Shown here piece by piece: positions 8,406 through 16,158 of a stretch of DNA of 64,000 bases. The notes under the pieces were generated by a model. The model was not told the DNA's origin, did not search any database, and was given only the letters and a program-made list of their open reading frames with translations. Location of the stretch: NCBI GenBank assembly GCA_028289445.1, contig JANQPO010000004.1, positions 124,001 through 188,000 of the forward strand. Reading direction: 5' to 3'. The position numbers and the translations under genes were made by a program. How positions within the stretch are numbered: the stretch's first letter is position 1; every line of letters begins with the position of its first letter. The stretch is from Tepidamorphaceae bacterium (GTDB taxonomy: Bacteria; Pseudomonadota; Alphaproteobacteria; Rhizobiales; JAKSCL01).

Positions 8406-9223
8406 GCTTCCGCTACCGCCAAGCGCTCCGCGCGCTGACGCTCCATCTCCTGACGCTTGGTGATTAGGGACGCGGCGACGACCCCGGTGGTGACAATGCC
8501 GATCAAGATCGTGCACACGGCGTTGATCTCCGGCGTCACGCCGAGCCGAACCTGGCTGTAGATTTTCATCGGCAGGGTCGTGGCGCCTGGACCTGTGGTG
8601 AACGAGGCGATCACCAGATCGTCGAGCGAGAGCGTAAACGCCAGCATCCAGCCCGAGATCACCGCCGGCAGGATCATCGGCAGCGTAATCTGGAAAAACG
8701 TCTTCAGCGGCGGGCAACCGAGGTCGAGCGCGGCCTCCTCGACCGAGCGGTCGAAGGTGACGAGCCGCGATTGCACGACGACGGCGACGAAACACATGGA
8801 AAAGGTGATGTGTGCGATTAACACCGTCCAGAAGCCGCGGGCGAAGTTCATCGCCACGAACAGCAGCAGCAATGACAAGCCGGTGATTACTTCCGGCATC
8901 ACCAACGGCGCGTAGATCATGCCGGAAAAGAGCGTGCGGCCTGGAAAGCGGCCGGCTCGGATCAGCACGATGGCCGCCATCGTGCCGAGAACGGTGGCTA
9001 CCGTTGCCGACACAAAGGCAACGCGCACGGTGACCCAGGCCGCATCGAGCAGGCCCTGGTTCTGGAACAGCGCCACATACCATTTGGTCGAGAAACCGGC
9101 CCAGACGGTGACAAGCCGCGACTCGTTGAAGGAATAGACGACCAGGATAACGATCGGCAGATAGAGAAAGGCGAAGCCGGCGGTCACCGACGCAACATTG
9201 AACCAGGTCGGTCCGCGATTCAT
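8402..9223 (-). CDS. potI: Putrescine-type ABC transporter permease (PotI-like)
   Basis: 273 residues, six predicted helices, PotC/PotI-type coupling loop VEEAALDLGCPPLKTFFQITLP. The start at 9223 (MNRGPTWFNV) overlaps the agmatinase stop as ATGA, so translation is coupled. It is the last gene of a leftward operon in the order potF-potG-potH-agmatinase-potI, which matches E. coli potFGHI apart from the inserted agmatinase gene. By context a putrescine-type importer; the ligand is inferred. Confidence 0.87.
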   Translation of the reverse strand: MNRGPTWFNVASVTAGFAFLYLPIVILVVYSFNESRLVTVWAGFSTKWYVALFQNQGLLDAAWVTVRVAFVSATVATVLGTMAAIVLIRAGRFPGRTLFSGMIYAPLVMPEVITGLSLLLLFVAMNFARGFWTVLIAHITFSMCFVAVVVQSRLVTFDRSVEEAALDLGCPPLKTFFQITLPMILPAVISGWMLAFTLSLDDLVIASFTTGPGATTLPMKIYSQVRLGVTPEINAVCTILIGIVTTGVVAASLITKRQEMERQRAERLAVAEA

Positions 9224-10149
9224 GACGCCAACTCCTGGGATTCGACAAGCGCCAGATAGTCCCAAGCCACCGTCGCAGCCGCCAGCGCTGTGATCTCGGC
9301 ATGATCGAAGGCTGGCGCCACTTCCACGACATCGCCGCCAACGAAGTCGACGCCGCCGAGCCGACGGATAATGGCGCGCGCTTGCCAGGCGTGGAGACCG
9401 CCCATTTCCGGCGTGCCCGTGCCCGGCGCAAAGGCCGGGTCCAAGCCATCGACATCGAAGGTGAAGTAGCTGGCTCCGTCGCCCAAAACATCGCGAACCT
9501 TCGCCGCGACCGCGTCGGGCGTCGACAGGTGCACATCCTCGGCGCTCATGATCGAGATCCCCATCGCCTTCGTCTCATCCATGATCGATGTCTCGGCGGG
9601 AGAGCGAATGCCGATCTGAATCGTCCGTTTGGGATCGAGAATGTCGTCCCTGACGGCATGATAGAAGGGCGTACCGTGGGCGAGGCTTTGCCCGAAATTG
9701 GTGTGCCACGTGTCCACATGGGCGTCGAACTGCACCATGCCGAGCGGGCCGTGACGTTCGGCCAGAATACGCAGCAAGGGCAGCGTCATGGAATGCTCGC
9801 CGCCAATGGCGAAGAGATGGTTCAGGCCGCGCGCCTGTGCTTCGATCATGCGGTGGGTTTCGGCGATGTCGCCGATGCGCACATCGAAATTACCGATATC
9901 GGAGGCCGGAAAGCCGATCGGATCGACACCGTGAAACGGGTGATCGCCATCGAACATCATGCGGCTGGCGAGCCGCACCGCGTTCGGACCCTCACGCGTG
10001 CCGGCCCGATTGGTGGTGGCGAAGTCGACCGGAATGCCGGCGATACAGTATTTCGCCTCCCGATTGCCAACGGGAAAGTCGATGAAACTGAGACCGCGCG
10101 CGAAGGTCGGCAGGTCGTAATTGGCTTCGCCGGCGGTCCCCTGGCTCAT
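9220..10149 (-). CDS. speB: Agmatinase / ureohydrolase-family enzyme
   Basis: 309 residues, typical ureohydrolase length. The binuclear manganese motifs are GGEHS, DAHVDTWH and FDVDGLDP, all intact, followed by GGDVVEVAP. Agmatinase converts agmatine to putrescine and urea; relatives act on guanidinobutyrate or guanidinopropionate and cannot be told apart by eye. It overlaps potH upstream and potI downstream by ATGA junctions, so it is translationally built into the importer operon. That suggests the importer takes up a guanidino compound or polyamine which this enzyme then processes in the cytoplasm. Start at 10149 (MSQGTAGE). Confidence 0.85.
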   Translation of the reverse strand: MSQGTAGEANYDLPTFARGLSFIDFPVGNREAKYCIAGIPVDFATTNRAGTREGPNAVRLASRMMFDGDHPFHGVDPIGFPASDIGNFDVRIGDIAETHRMIEAQARGLNHLFAIGGEHSMTLPLLRILAERHGPLGMVQFDAHVDTWHTNFGQSLAHGTPFYHAVRDDILDPKRTIQIGIRSPAETSIMDETKAMGISIMSAEDVHLSTPDAVAAKVRDVLGDGASYFTFDVDGLDPAFAPGTGTPEMGGLHAWQARAIIRRLGGVDFVGGDVVEVAPAFDHAEITALAAATVAWDYLALVESQELAS

Positions 10150-11051
10150 CCGGCCTCCCTTTCCTGCTGCCGCTGCTGGTGCATCTGGAAGAGGACGATC
10201 GGTACGATCAAAACGAGAAGCAACAGCACAGCGACGGCAGAAGACACCGGCCAATCGCGGTTGGAGAAGAACTCGACCCACAGCGTCTTGCCGATCATCA
10301 GCGTCTCCGATCCGCCGAGCAGATCGGGGATGACGAACTCGCCGACGGCCGGAATGAAGACCAGGAAACACCCGGCGACGATGCCCGGCAACGACAACGG
10401 CACGGTGACGACCCAGAACGCCTTGATCGGTGTGCACCCCAGGTCTTGGGCCGCTTCAAGCAGCGAGCCGTCGAGCTTCTCAAGCGCCGAATAAAGCGGC
10501 AGCACCATGAAGGGCAGATAGGAGTATACGATGCCGATATAGACCGCTGTATTGGTGTTCAAGATCGTCAATGGCTCATCGATGACGCCGAGCGAGATCA
10601 GCGCCAGATTGAGCAGACCCTCCTTCTTCAAGATGCCGATCCAGGCATAGACGCGAATGAGGAATGACGTCCAAAACGGCAGGATCACCAGCATCAGCAG
10701 CGTCGGGCGCCAGGCCGTGGGCGCCCGCGCCATGCCGTAAGCGATCGGATAGCCGACCATCAGCGTGATGATCGTCGAGACGGACGCGATCCAAAGGCTG
10801 GAGAGATAGGAGCGGATATAGAGGTCGTCTTCGGTCAGCCAGGCGTAATTGTCGAAGGACAGCCTGGCGAACGCCGCCTTGAAGGCCTCCCAGCCTTCCG
10901 ACAGATCGAAGACTGGGAGATAGGGCGGCATGGCGATCGCCGTCTCGGAGAACGAGATCTTGAAGACGATGACGAACGGAACGAGGAAGAAGACCAGGAG
11001 CCAGAGATAGGGCACCAGGATGAGAAGGATGCGGCCGAGCCTGCCTTCCAT
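10146..11051 (-). CDS. potH: Putrescine-type ABC transporter permease (PotH-like)
   Basis: 301 residues. After MEGRLGRILLILVPYLWLLVF, six helices and the coupling loop LLEAAQDLGCTPIKAFWVVTVP are visible, as in PotB/PotH. It partners with the PotI-like permease encoded one gene downstream. The gene sits 9 bases after the ATPase gene and overlaps the agmatinase start by four bases. Confidence 0.88.
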   Translation of the reverse strand: MEGRLGRILLILVPYLWLLVFFLVPFVIVFKISFSETAIAMPPYLPVFDLSEGWEAFKAAFARLSFDNYAWLTEDDLYIRSYLSSLWIASVSTIITLMVGYPIAYGMARAPTAWRPTLLMLVILPFWTSFLIRVYAWIGILKKEGLLNLALISLGVIDEPLTILNTNTAVYIGIVYSYLPFMVLPLYSALEKLDGSLLEAAQDLGCTPIKAFWVVTVPLSLPGIVAGCFLVFIPAVGEFVIPDLLGGSETLMIGKTLWVEFFSNRDWPVSSAVAVLLLLVLIVPIVLFQMHQQRQQEREAG

Positions 11052-11060
11052 CTCGCGCCC

Positions 11061-12200
11061 CTAGTCCAACAACACGACGGCGGCGTCCGGCGCGAAGGTT
11101 AGGCTGATGTCGTCCTCCCAGGTGATCGGCCGCTCGATCAGCCGGGTGACATTGGTCTGCGACGCCTTGACGATCGCGCCCGACGGCAGCTTGACGTGAT
11201 AGATCGACAGATCGCCGAGATAGGCGATATCCCAGACCTCGCCGTCGATCTGGTTCTGCGACACGCCGGAAATCACCTGCATTTTCTCGGGCCGGATGGC
11301 GATATAGGCGGGCGTACCCGGGATCGCGTCCATCGCCTGATGAACGACCAACGTCCCGGCGTCCTCCGTCTCAAGCGTCACGGCGCCGTTTGCCGTGCTC
11401 TTGATCGTGCCCTTGATGATGTTGATGTCGCCGATGAAGTCGGCGACGTAGCGCGAGTTCGGATACTCGTACATCTCCGCCGGCGTCGCCACTTGAACGA
11501 AGACACCGTGGTCCATCACGGCGATGCGGTCCGACACCGTCATCGCCTCTTCCTGATCGTGGGTGACGATCATGAAGGTGAGGCCGAGATTCTCTTGGAT
11601 ATCCATAAGCTCGAACTGCGTTTCTTCGCGCAGCTTCTTGTCGAGCGCCCCGAGCGGTTCGTCGAGGAGGAGCACTTTCGGCCGTTTCGCCAGCGACCGG
11701 GCAAGCGCCACGCGCTGACGCTGGCCGCCTGAGAGTTGGTGCGGCTTGCGTCCGGCAAACTGCTCCAGCTTCACCAACCGCAGCATGTCGGCAACGCGTT
11801 CCTCGATCTCCGGCTTCGGCATCTTGTCCTGCTTCAGTCCGAACGCGATGTTGTCGGCGACCGACATGTGCGGGAAGAGCGCATAGGACTGGAACATCAT
11901 GTTGACCGGCCGCCGATAGGGCGGAATGGTCGAGATATCCTGACCATCGAGCAGGATACGGCCTTCCGTCGGTGTCTCGAAGCCGGCGAGCATCCGCAAG
12001 AGCGTTGTCTTGCCGCAGCCGGACGGCCCGAGCAGGGAGAAGAACTCCCGCTCGTAGACGTTCAGAGAAACGTTGTTGACGGCGACAAAGTCACCGAAGC
12101 GCTTCGTGACATTGTCGAAGACGATGAACGGCTCCGCCGAGGGATCGGACCACGGCGCGAAGGTCTTGCGGCTTGCGCTGGCGGGCTGGCGATCCGCCAT
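11061..12200 (-). CDS. potG: Putrescine-type ABC transporter ATP-binding protein (PotG-like)
   Basis: 379 residues from the ATG at 12200; a TTG six bases upstream is a possible alternative. Motifs: Walker A GPSGCGKTTLLRM, Q-loop MMFQSYALFPHMS, signature [10 protein letters not shown], Walker B LLLDEPLGALD, switch IVTHDQEEAM, and a C-terminal TOBE domain with IAIRPEKMQV. It is distinct from the PotA-like ATPase at 3133. It energises the PotH/PotI permease pair, with the PotF-like receptor encoded 37 bases upstream. Confidence 0.9.
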   Translation of the reverse strand: MADRQPASASRKTFAPWSDPSAEPFIVFDNVTKRFGDFVAVNNVSLNVYEREFFSLLGPSGCGKTTLLRMLAGFETPTEGRILLDGQDISTIPPYRRPVNMMFQSYALFPHMSVADNIAFGLKQDKMPKPEIEERVADMLRLVKLEQFAGRKPHQLSGGQRQRVALARSLAKRPKVLLLDEPLGALDKKLREETQFELMDIQENLGLTFMIVTHDQEEAMTVSDRIAVMDHGVFVQVATPAEMYEYPNSRYVADFIGDINIIKGTIKSTANGAVTLETEDAGTLVVHQAMDAIPGTPAYIAIRPEKMQVISGVSQNQIDGEVWDIAYLGDLSIYHVKLPSGAIVKASQTNVTRLIERPITWEDDISLTFAPDAAVVLLD

Positions 12201-12237
12201 GGTCAAGCCCGTCTCCCCAGCGCCTCCCGGTCCACCG

Positions 12238-13332
12238 TCAGCTACCGCTCTTCACCCGGGTCCAGGCGCGCGTCACGATCCGCTGCACCTTGGGCGGATA
12301 GGCGGTTGTGGTGTAGAGCTTCTCCGTCGTCGCCGCGTCCGGATAGATCGCCGTGTCGCCGATGACGTCGTCGTTCAAAAGCGACTGCGATGCCTGATTG
12401 CCGTTGGCATAGTAGACATAGTTCGATGCCTTGGCGGCGACTTCCGGGCGCATGATGTAGTCGATGAAGGTGTGAGCCTCTTCGACATTCTTGGCGTCCG
12501 CCGGGATCGCCATCTGGTCGAACCACATCAACGCGCCTTCCTTCGGGATGGCATATTCGACCGTCACGTTATTGTCGGCCTCAGCGGCTCGGTCGCGGGC
12601 CTGGAGCACATCGCCGGACCAGCCGACGGCCACGCAGATATCGCCATTGGCGAGTGCGTTGATGTACTCGGACGAGTGAAACTTCTGAATGTGCGGCCGC
12701 ACACCCATCAGCAGGTCGGCCGCTTTGCCGATCAGGTCCGTGTCGTGGGAATCGGGATCCTCGCCCAGGTAGTTGAGCGCGGCGGGGATGAGTTCGGCCG
12801 GCGCGTCAAGGAAGTGGACGCCACAGGCGGCGAGCTTTTCCATGTTTTCCGGCTTAAACACCAGGTCCCAGGAATCGACAGGCGCGTCGTCGCCGAGCGC
12901 TTCCTTGACCTTGTCGACATTGTAGCCGATGCCGGTCGTGCCCCACATATAATTGATCGAATGCTGGTTCTCAGGGTCGTACTTCTGCACCCGCTCGGCG
13001 ATGGCGTCCCACATGTTCGACAGATTGCCGAGCTTGCCCTTGTCCAGCGCCATGAACACACCGGCCTGGATCTGTCGCGACAGGAACGTGCCCGACGGCA
13101 CGACAACGTCATAGCCGGTCGATCCGGCGAGCAACTTCGTTTCCAGGATTTCGTTGGAATCGAAGACGTCGTAGACGACCTTGATGCCGGTTTCTTCCGT
13201 GAACTCCGAAAGAATGTCCTCGTCGATATAGTCCGACCAGTTGTAGACGTTGACGACGCGGTCCTGAGCCAAAGCCGGTCCTGCCAACAGCGCGGCGGTG
13301 ACGAATGCGCTTGCGAAATGTTTGAACGCCAT
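12238..13332 (-). CDS. potF: Putrescine-type periplasmic binding protein (PotF-like)
   Basis: 364 residues. Signal peptide MAFKHFASAFVTAALLAGPA with cleavage after ALA, followed by the PotF/PotD hallmark RVVNVYNWSDYIDEDIL and later VVPSGTFLSRQIQAG. First gene of the leftward importer operon. The start at 13332 gives a clean signal peptide; an in-frame extension upstream has no coding character. Compared with the receptor at 4323 it is much closer to E. coli PotF, so the two importers probably differ in ligand. Confidence 0.9.
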   Translation of the reverse strand: MAFKHFASAFVTAALLAGPALAQDRVVNVYNWSDYIDEDILSEFTEETGIKVVYDVFDSNEILETKLLAGSTGYDVVVPSGTFLSRQIQAGVFMALDKGKLGNLSNMWDAIAERVQKYDPENQHSINYMWGTTGIGYNVDKVKEALGDDAPVDSWDLVFKPENMEKLAACGVHFLDAPAELIPAALNYLGEDPDSHDTDLIGKAADLLMGVRPHIQKFHSSEYINALANGDICVAVGWSGDVLQARDRAAEADNNVTVEYAIPKEGALMWFDQMAIPADAKNVEEAHTFIDYIMRPEVAAKASNYVYYANGNQASQSLLNDDVIGDTAIYPDAATTEKLYTTTAYPPKVQRIVTRAWTRVKSGS

Positions 13333-13389
13333 CGATAAAAGCCCCTCTATCCTGCGGACCGAAAATCGCCCGCCCGTTCTTTGTCTTGT

Positions 13390-13420
13390 CCGCCTTGTGA
13401 GCGGAGCGCTCGCAAGGCGG
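13390..13420. promoter_or_regulatory. Long stem-loop in the leader of the PotF-type operon
   Basis: CCGCCTTGTGAGCG (13390-13403) pairs with CGCTCGCAAGGCGG (13407-13420), fourteen pairs with one wobble, around a 3-base loop. The hairpin lies 57 bases upstream of the potF start codon. On the plus strand it is followed by GTTTT but no rightward gene precedes it; on the minus strand no T-run follows. It may end GFA-gene transcripts inefficiently or shape the potF leader. Confidence 0.45.
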
Positions 13421-13487
13421 GTTTTCGTCATTAAAGACGGGGAGATAGCGGCAATGCAACAGGATTCATGAGGCCGTTCGGGCAATC

Positions 13488-13898
13488 TCAGTCAGAGGGC
13501 GGCGGCATCTCCGGGAAGTTCGGAATGCTTGACGACGGTGGGTCCCAGGCCGGTGCGCGGCTGGCGTAGACCGACATGGCTGGCGTAAAGGCGCTTGGAT
13601 CATCGAGGCTGGATGCGCGAACGAAGACCAGGCCAGGGAATCCCGAATTCTTCGAATAGACCGCTCCGCCACATGTCGGACAGAACCCGCGGCTCACCAC
13701 ATTGCCGCTGTCGGCCGGCTTATCGAAGAACCGCACATCGCCTGTGATTGAAAACTCGTCTTCCGAGACGCCCATGTGCGAGCAATGTCCCGTACCGCTC
13801 GATTTGCGGCAATCCAGACAATGGCAGTCACCCCCAAACCGCTGTTCACCGGATTCATAGCGCACCGCGCCGCAAAGACATCCGCCCGTGATCGTCAT
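13488..13898 (-). CDS. GFA-family zinc-binding protein
   Basis: 136 residues. Cysteines in GGCLCGAVRYE (C7, C9), DCHCLDCRKSSG and GFCPTCGGAVY match the zinc-binding pattern of the GFA (glutathione-dependent formaldehyde-activating) fold. Most members have no proven formaldehyde activity and are best called CENP-V/GFA-domain proteins. The start at 13898 lies at good distance from GGGTGG; an adjacent ATG at 13901 is nearly as plausible. It is divergent from an HxlR regulator, with direct repeats in the shared 80-bp promoter region, so it is probably the regulator's target. Confidence 0.85.
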   Translation of the reverse strand: MTITGGCLCGAVRYESGEQRFGGDCHCLDCRKSSGTGHCSHMGVSEDEFSITGDVRFFDKPADSGNVVSRGFCPTCGGAVYSKNSGFPGLVFVRASSLDDPSAFTPAMSVYASRAPAWDPPSSSIPNFPEMPPPSD

Positions 13899-13920
13899 CA
13901 TTCCACCCTTTTTACTTGTG

Positions 13921-13964
13921 ATTTGCAAGCAATCTACGGCAAACCATTGCAATTTGCAAGCGAT
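13921..13964. promoter_or_regulatory. Direct-repeat operator candidate for the HxlR regulator
   Basis: ATTTGCAAGCAAT at 13921-13933 and ATTTGCAAGCGAT at 13952-13964 agree at 12 of 13 positions and start 31 bp apart, close to three helical turns. A third TTGCAA lies at 13947. They sit between the divergent GFA and HxlR genes. HxlR proteins bind paired sites as dimers, so this is a plausible shared operator; it is inferred from placement only. Confidence 0.5.
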
Positions 13965-13980
13965 TTTGCCACACCAAGCC

Positions 13981-14400
13981 ATGCCTCCTGACAAACGCCC
14001 GCGCCGTTCCAACTGTCCGATCAGCTACGCCACCGATATTTTCGGCGACGCGTGGACGCTTTTGGTTCTGCGCGATCTCCTCCTCTTCAACCGCCGGCAT
14101 TTCAGCGAGCTTCAAGGCATGGAAGAAGGAATCGCCACCAATATCCTGGCCGACCGGCTCAAACGGTTGGAGGCCTATGGCGTGGTCGTTCGCGAGCCGG
14201 ACCCCAAGGACGGGCGTAAGACGGTGTACAGGCCGACGGACACAGGCATCGCGCTCATTCCCATCCTCCTGGAGATCAGCGCCTGGAGCCTAGAGTCCGG
14301 CGCCGTCCAGGCTGGCCCGCCCGATTTCTGCGAACGGTTCCGTGCCAATCGCGACGCCGTGATCGCGGAGTTCGCCGGCCGTCACGATGAGGCGGACTAA
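13981..14400 (+). CDS. HxlR-family winged-helix transcriptional regulator
   Basis: 139 residues from the ATG at 13981. The HxlR signature is clear: NCPISYATDIFGDAWTLLVL, then HFSELQGMEEGIATNILADR and LKRLEAYGVVVREPDPKDGR, the winged helix-turn-helix. An early cysteine (NCPI) is where redox- or aldehyde-sensing members of the family keep their sensor cysteine. The start has no obvious ribosome site, so the mRNA may be leaderless. It is divergent from the GFA gene, and its last four bases overlap the end of the convergent glutamine-synthetase-like gene. Confidence 0.87.
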   Translation: MPPDKRPRRSNCPISYATDIFGDAWTLLVLRDLLLFNRRHFSELQGMEEGIATNILADRLKRLEAYGVVVREPDPKDGRKTVYRPTDTGIALIPILLEISAWSLESGAVQAGPPDFCERFRANRDAVIAEFAGRHDEAD

Positions 14401-15761
14401 AGATAGGTTTCGCGTTCCAGACCGGAAATCTCGCGACCGAAGGCCGTTAGCTCCACGTGCTTGATCGCGGACAGGACTTTGTGCAGTTCGGGGCCAACGG
14501 CGTCGCGCATTGCTTCGGAGCGTTCGAACGCTTCAATCGCCTCGTCCATCCACGGCGATAGCGTCGCCATATCCCCGTTATAGGCATTGCCGACGACGGG
14601 CGGTGGCGGATCGGCCTTTCGTTCCAGACCTCGCATCATGCCGGCTAACACGCCGATCAAGACGAGATAAGGGTTAGCGTCGGCGCCGGCGATGCGGTGT
14701 TCGACGCGGCGGGCCTGCTCGCTGGCTGTCGGGATTCGAAGCGCGACCGAGCGATTGTCATAGCCCCAGCACACCGATGTTGGCGCATAGGACCCCGGCT
14801 GGAGCCGCCTGAACCCGTTAAACGTCGAGATGAACAGGACGAGTGCCTCGGGCATGGTGTCGAGCAGCCCTGAAACGGCGTGGCCGAGCCGCCCCTCGCC
14901 CTCCTTACCGGCAAAGATGTTACCGTCCTTGCCGGTCAAACTGACATGGACATGCATGCCGTTGCCCGGCCAGTCGACGAAGGGCTTGGCCATGAAACTG
15001 GCGATCAGCCCGCGCTTGCGCGCCAAACCGATGACCAGCCGGCGCAAGAGCGCTGCGTCATCGGCCGCTCTTAGCGCATCCGCACGATAATGGAGATTCA
15101 CTTCGAACTGGCCGGGTGCGGCCTCCGACACGGCGGCATCGGCCGCAATCCCTTGCGCCTCGGCGCCGCGCCTGATGTCGTCGATCAGCGGCATCAACGC
15201 TTCCAGTTCCGACAGCGCATACATGTTCTGCCGCTCCGGCCCGCGCGGACTGGCGAACACCGGCTTGGGCGGCGCGCCGGCCTTGCCGGCCTTCTCAAGC
15301 AGGTAGAACTCAAGCTCGAAGGCAGCGTTAGCCGTCAGCCCCTTGTCGGCCAGCCGGTCGATCATTCGGGCGAGGCTAACCCGTGGATCGACGGGAAACG
15401 ATGCGCCGTCCGGCGTCGTCATCGACAACAGCAGCTGCGCCGTCTTCCGCTCGGCGAACGGGACGAGCGTCAGCGTGTCGTCGACCGGCCAACACACGCC
15501 GTCCTTGTCGCCGGACTCGATGTGCAGCCCGGTCTCTTCGACCTCGCGGCCCCAGACGTCGAGCCCGAAAAGGGAATAGGGAAAGGCGACGCCGTTGGCA
15601 TAGACTTTCTCCAGCGCCGCACCGGGCAGCCACTTCCCCCGCAGGATGCCGTTGGTGTCCGGCACGATAACTTCCAGCGTGTCGAGATCGCGGTGTTCGG
15701 CGGCAAAGGCACGCACGGCTTCGGGCACGGGCAGGGACAGGGGTTCTGGCGGGATCGTCAT
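14397..15761 (-). CDS. Glutamine-synthetase-like gamma-glutamylpolyamine synthetase
   Basis: 454 residues. Class-III GS-like landmarks: early substrate-loop segment DTNGILRGKWLPGAALEKV, FELEFYLLEK with metal ligands, NGMHVHVSLTGKDGN, and RVEHRIAGADANPYLVL. This branch contains PuuA-type enzymes that join glutamate to putrescine or other amines using ATP; canonical ammonia-assimilating GS is different in its N-terminus and lacks this context. The ATG at 15761 is used because the longer frame runs into the 271-bp repeat element. It is divergent from a second paralogue at 16159. Which amine each uses cannot be decided by sequence. Confidence 0.82.
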   Translation of the reverse strand: MTIPPEPLSLPVPEAVRAFAAEHRDLDTLEVIVPDTNGILRGKWLPGAALEKVYANGVAFPYSLFGLDVWGREVEETGLHIESGDKDGVCWPVDDTLTLVPFAERKTAQLLLSMTTPDGASFPVDPRVSLARMIDRLADKGLTANAAFELEFYLLEKAGKAGAPPKPVFASPRGPERQNMYALSELEALMPLIDDIRRGAEAQGIAADAAVSEAAPGQFEVNLHYRADALRAADDAALLRRLVIGLARKRGLIASFMAKPFVDWPGNGMHVHVSLTGKDGNIFAGKEGEGRLGHAVSGLLDTMPEALVLFISTFNGFRRLQPGSYAPTSVCWGYDNRSVALRIPTASEQARRVEHRIAGADANPYLVLIGVLAGMMRGLERKADPPPPVVGNAYNGDMATLSPWMDEAIEAFERSEAMRDAVGPELHKVLSAIKHVELTAFGREISGLERETYL

Positions 15762-15840
15762 TGTTCTTGCTTCACTCTTAAGTCGTTCGAACCCATAGCC
15801 GAATTTCAACCGCTTGGGCAGGGGCCGATTGACAAGCCCC

Positions 15841-16111
15841 AAGGCTGTATCGACATACATGATTTGGAGCGTGGTATGAGCGAAAATCGGTCAGTTCAAG
15901 GCGCGAAGCCGCCGACAGGGCGGCTCCCTTTCAAGGCTTCGCAACGCCGAAATGGCCGATTGTCGCCATACCGCCGTGCGGCGCGGCGGATTTTGCCCCT
16001 GACCGCGTTGCAAGGACTTGAAAGCCAGCCAGGCTTCCGGCGGCCTTGCGCCTTGTCAGGGGTAAAATCCGACACGCGCCACGCCCGAAACCTGAATGTT
16101 GATACAGCCTA
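15841..16111. repeat. Terminal-inverted-repeat element, copy 1 (MITE-like)
   Basis: Left end GGCTGTATCGACATACATG (from 15843) matches the reversed right end GGCTGTATCAACATTCAGG (ending 16109) at 16 of 19 positions. The right end is flanked by TA inside CTAG. The centre is a long palindrome: 15981-16003 pairs with 16055-16079. The length (271 bp) and core match copy 2 at 34799-35068. It fills most of the 397-bp gap (15762-16158) between the two divergent synthetase genes; a 7-bp hairpin AGCCGCC/GGCGGCT also lies at 15907-15925. No coding sequence is supported in the gap, and the remaining flanks (15762-15840 and 16112-16158) must hold both promoters. Confidence 0.7.
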
Positions 16112-16158
16112 GGCCGGCGCGGTAGATTGTCGCGGCAAACCATGCACCGAAGGCTCCC

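Noticed and set aside
9301-10494. 397-codon rightward open frame opposite the agmatinase and PotH genes
   Set aside because: It lies wholly antisense to two well-recognised genes, is rich in Arg/His as is usual for high-G+C antisense frames, and has no known motif or ribosome site.
12073-13338. 421-codon rightward frame opposite the PotF-like gene
   Set aside because: Antisense to a clear periplasmic binding-protein gene with a signal peptide; composition is typical of a shadow frame.
15090-16112. 340-codon rightward frame running into the repeat element
   Set aside because: Most of it is antisense to the synthetase gene; its C-terminal resemblance to a frame in copy 2 comes from the shared DNA element, not from a conserved protein.
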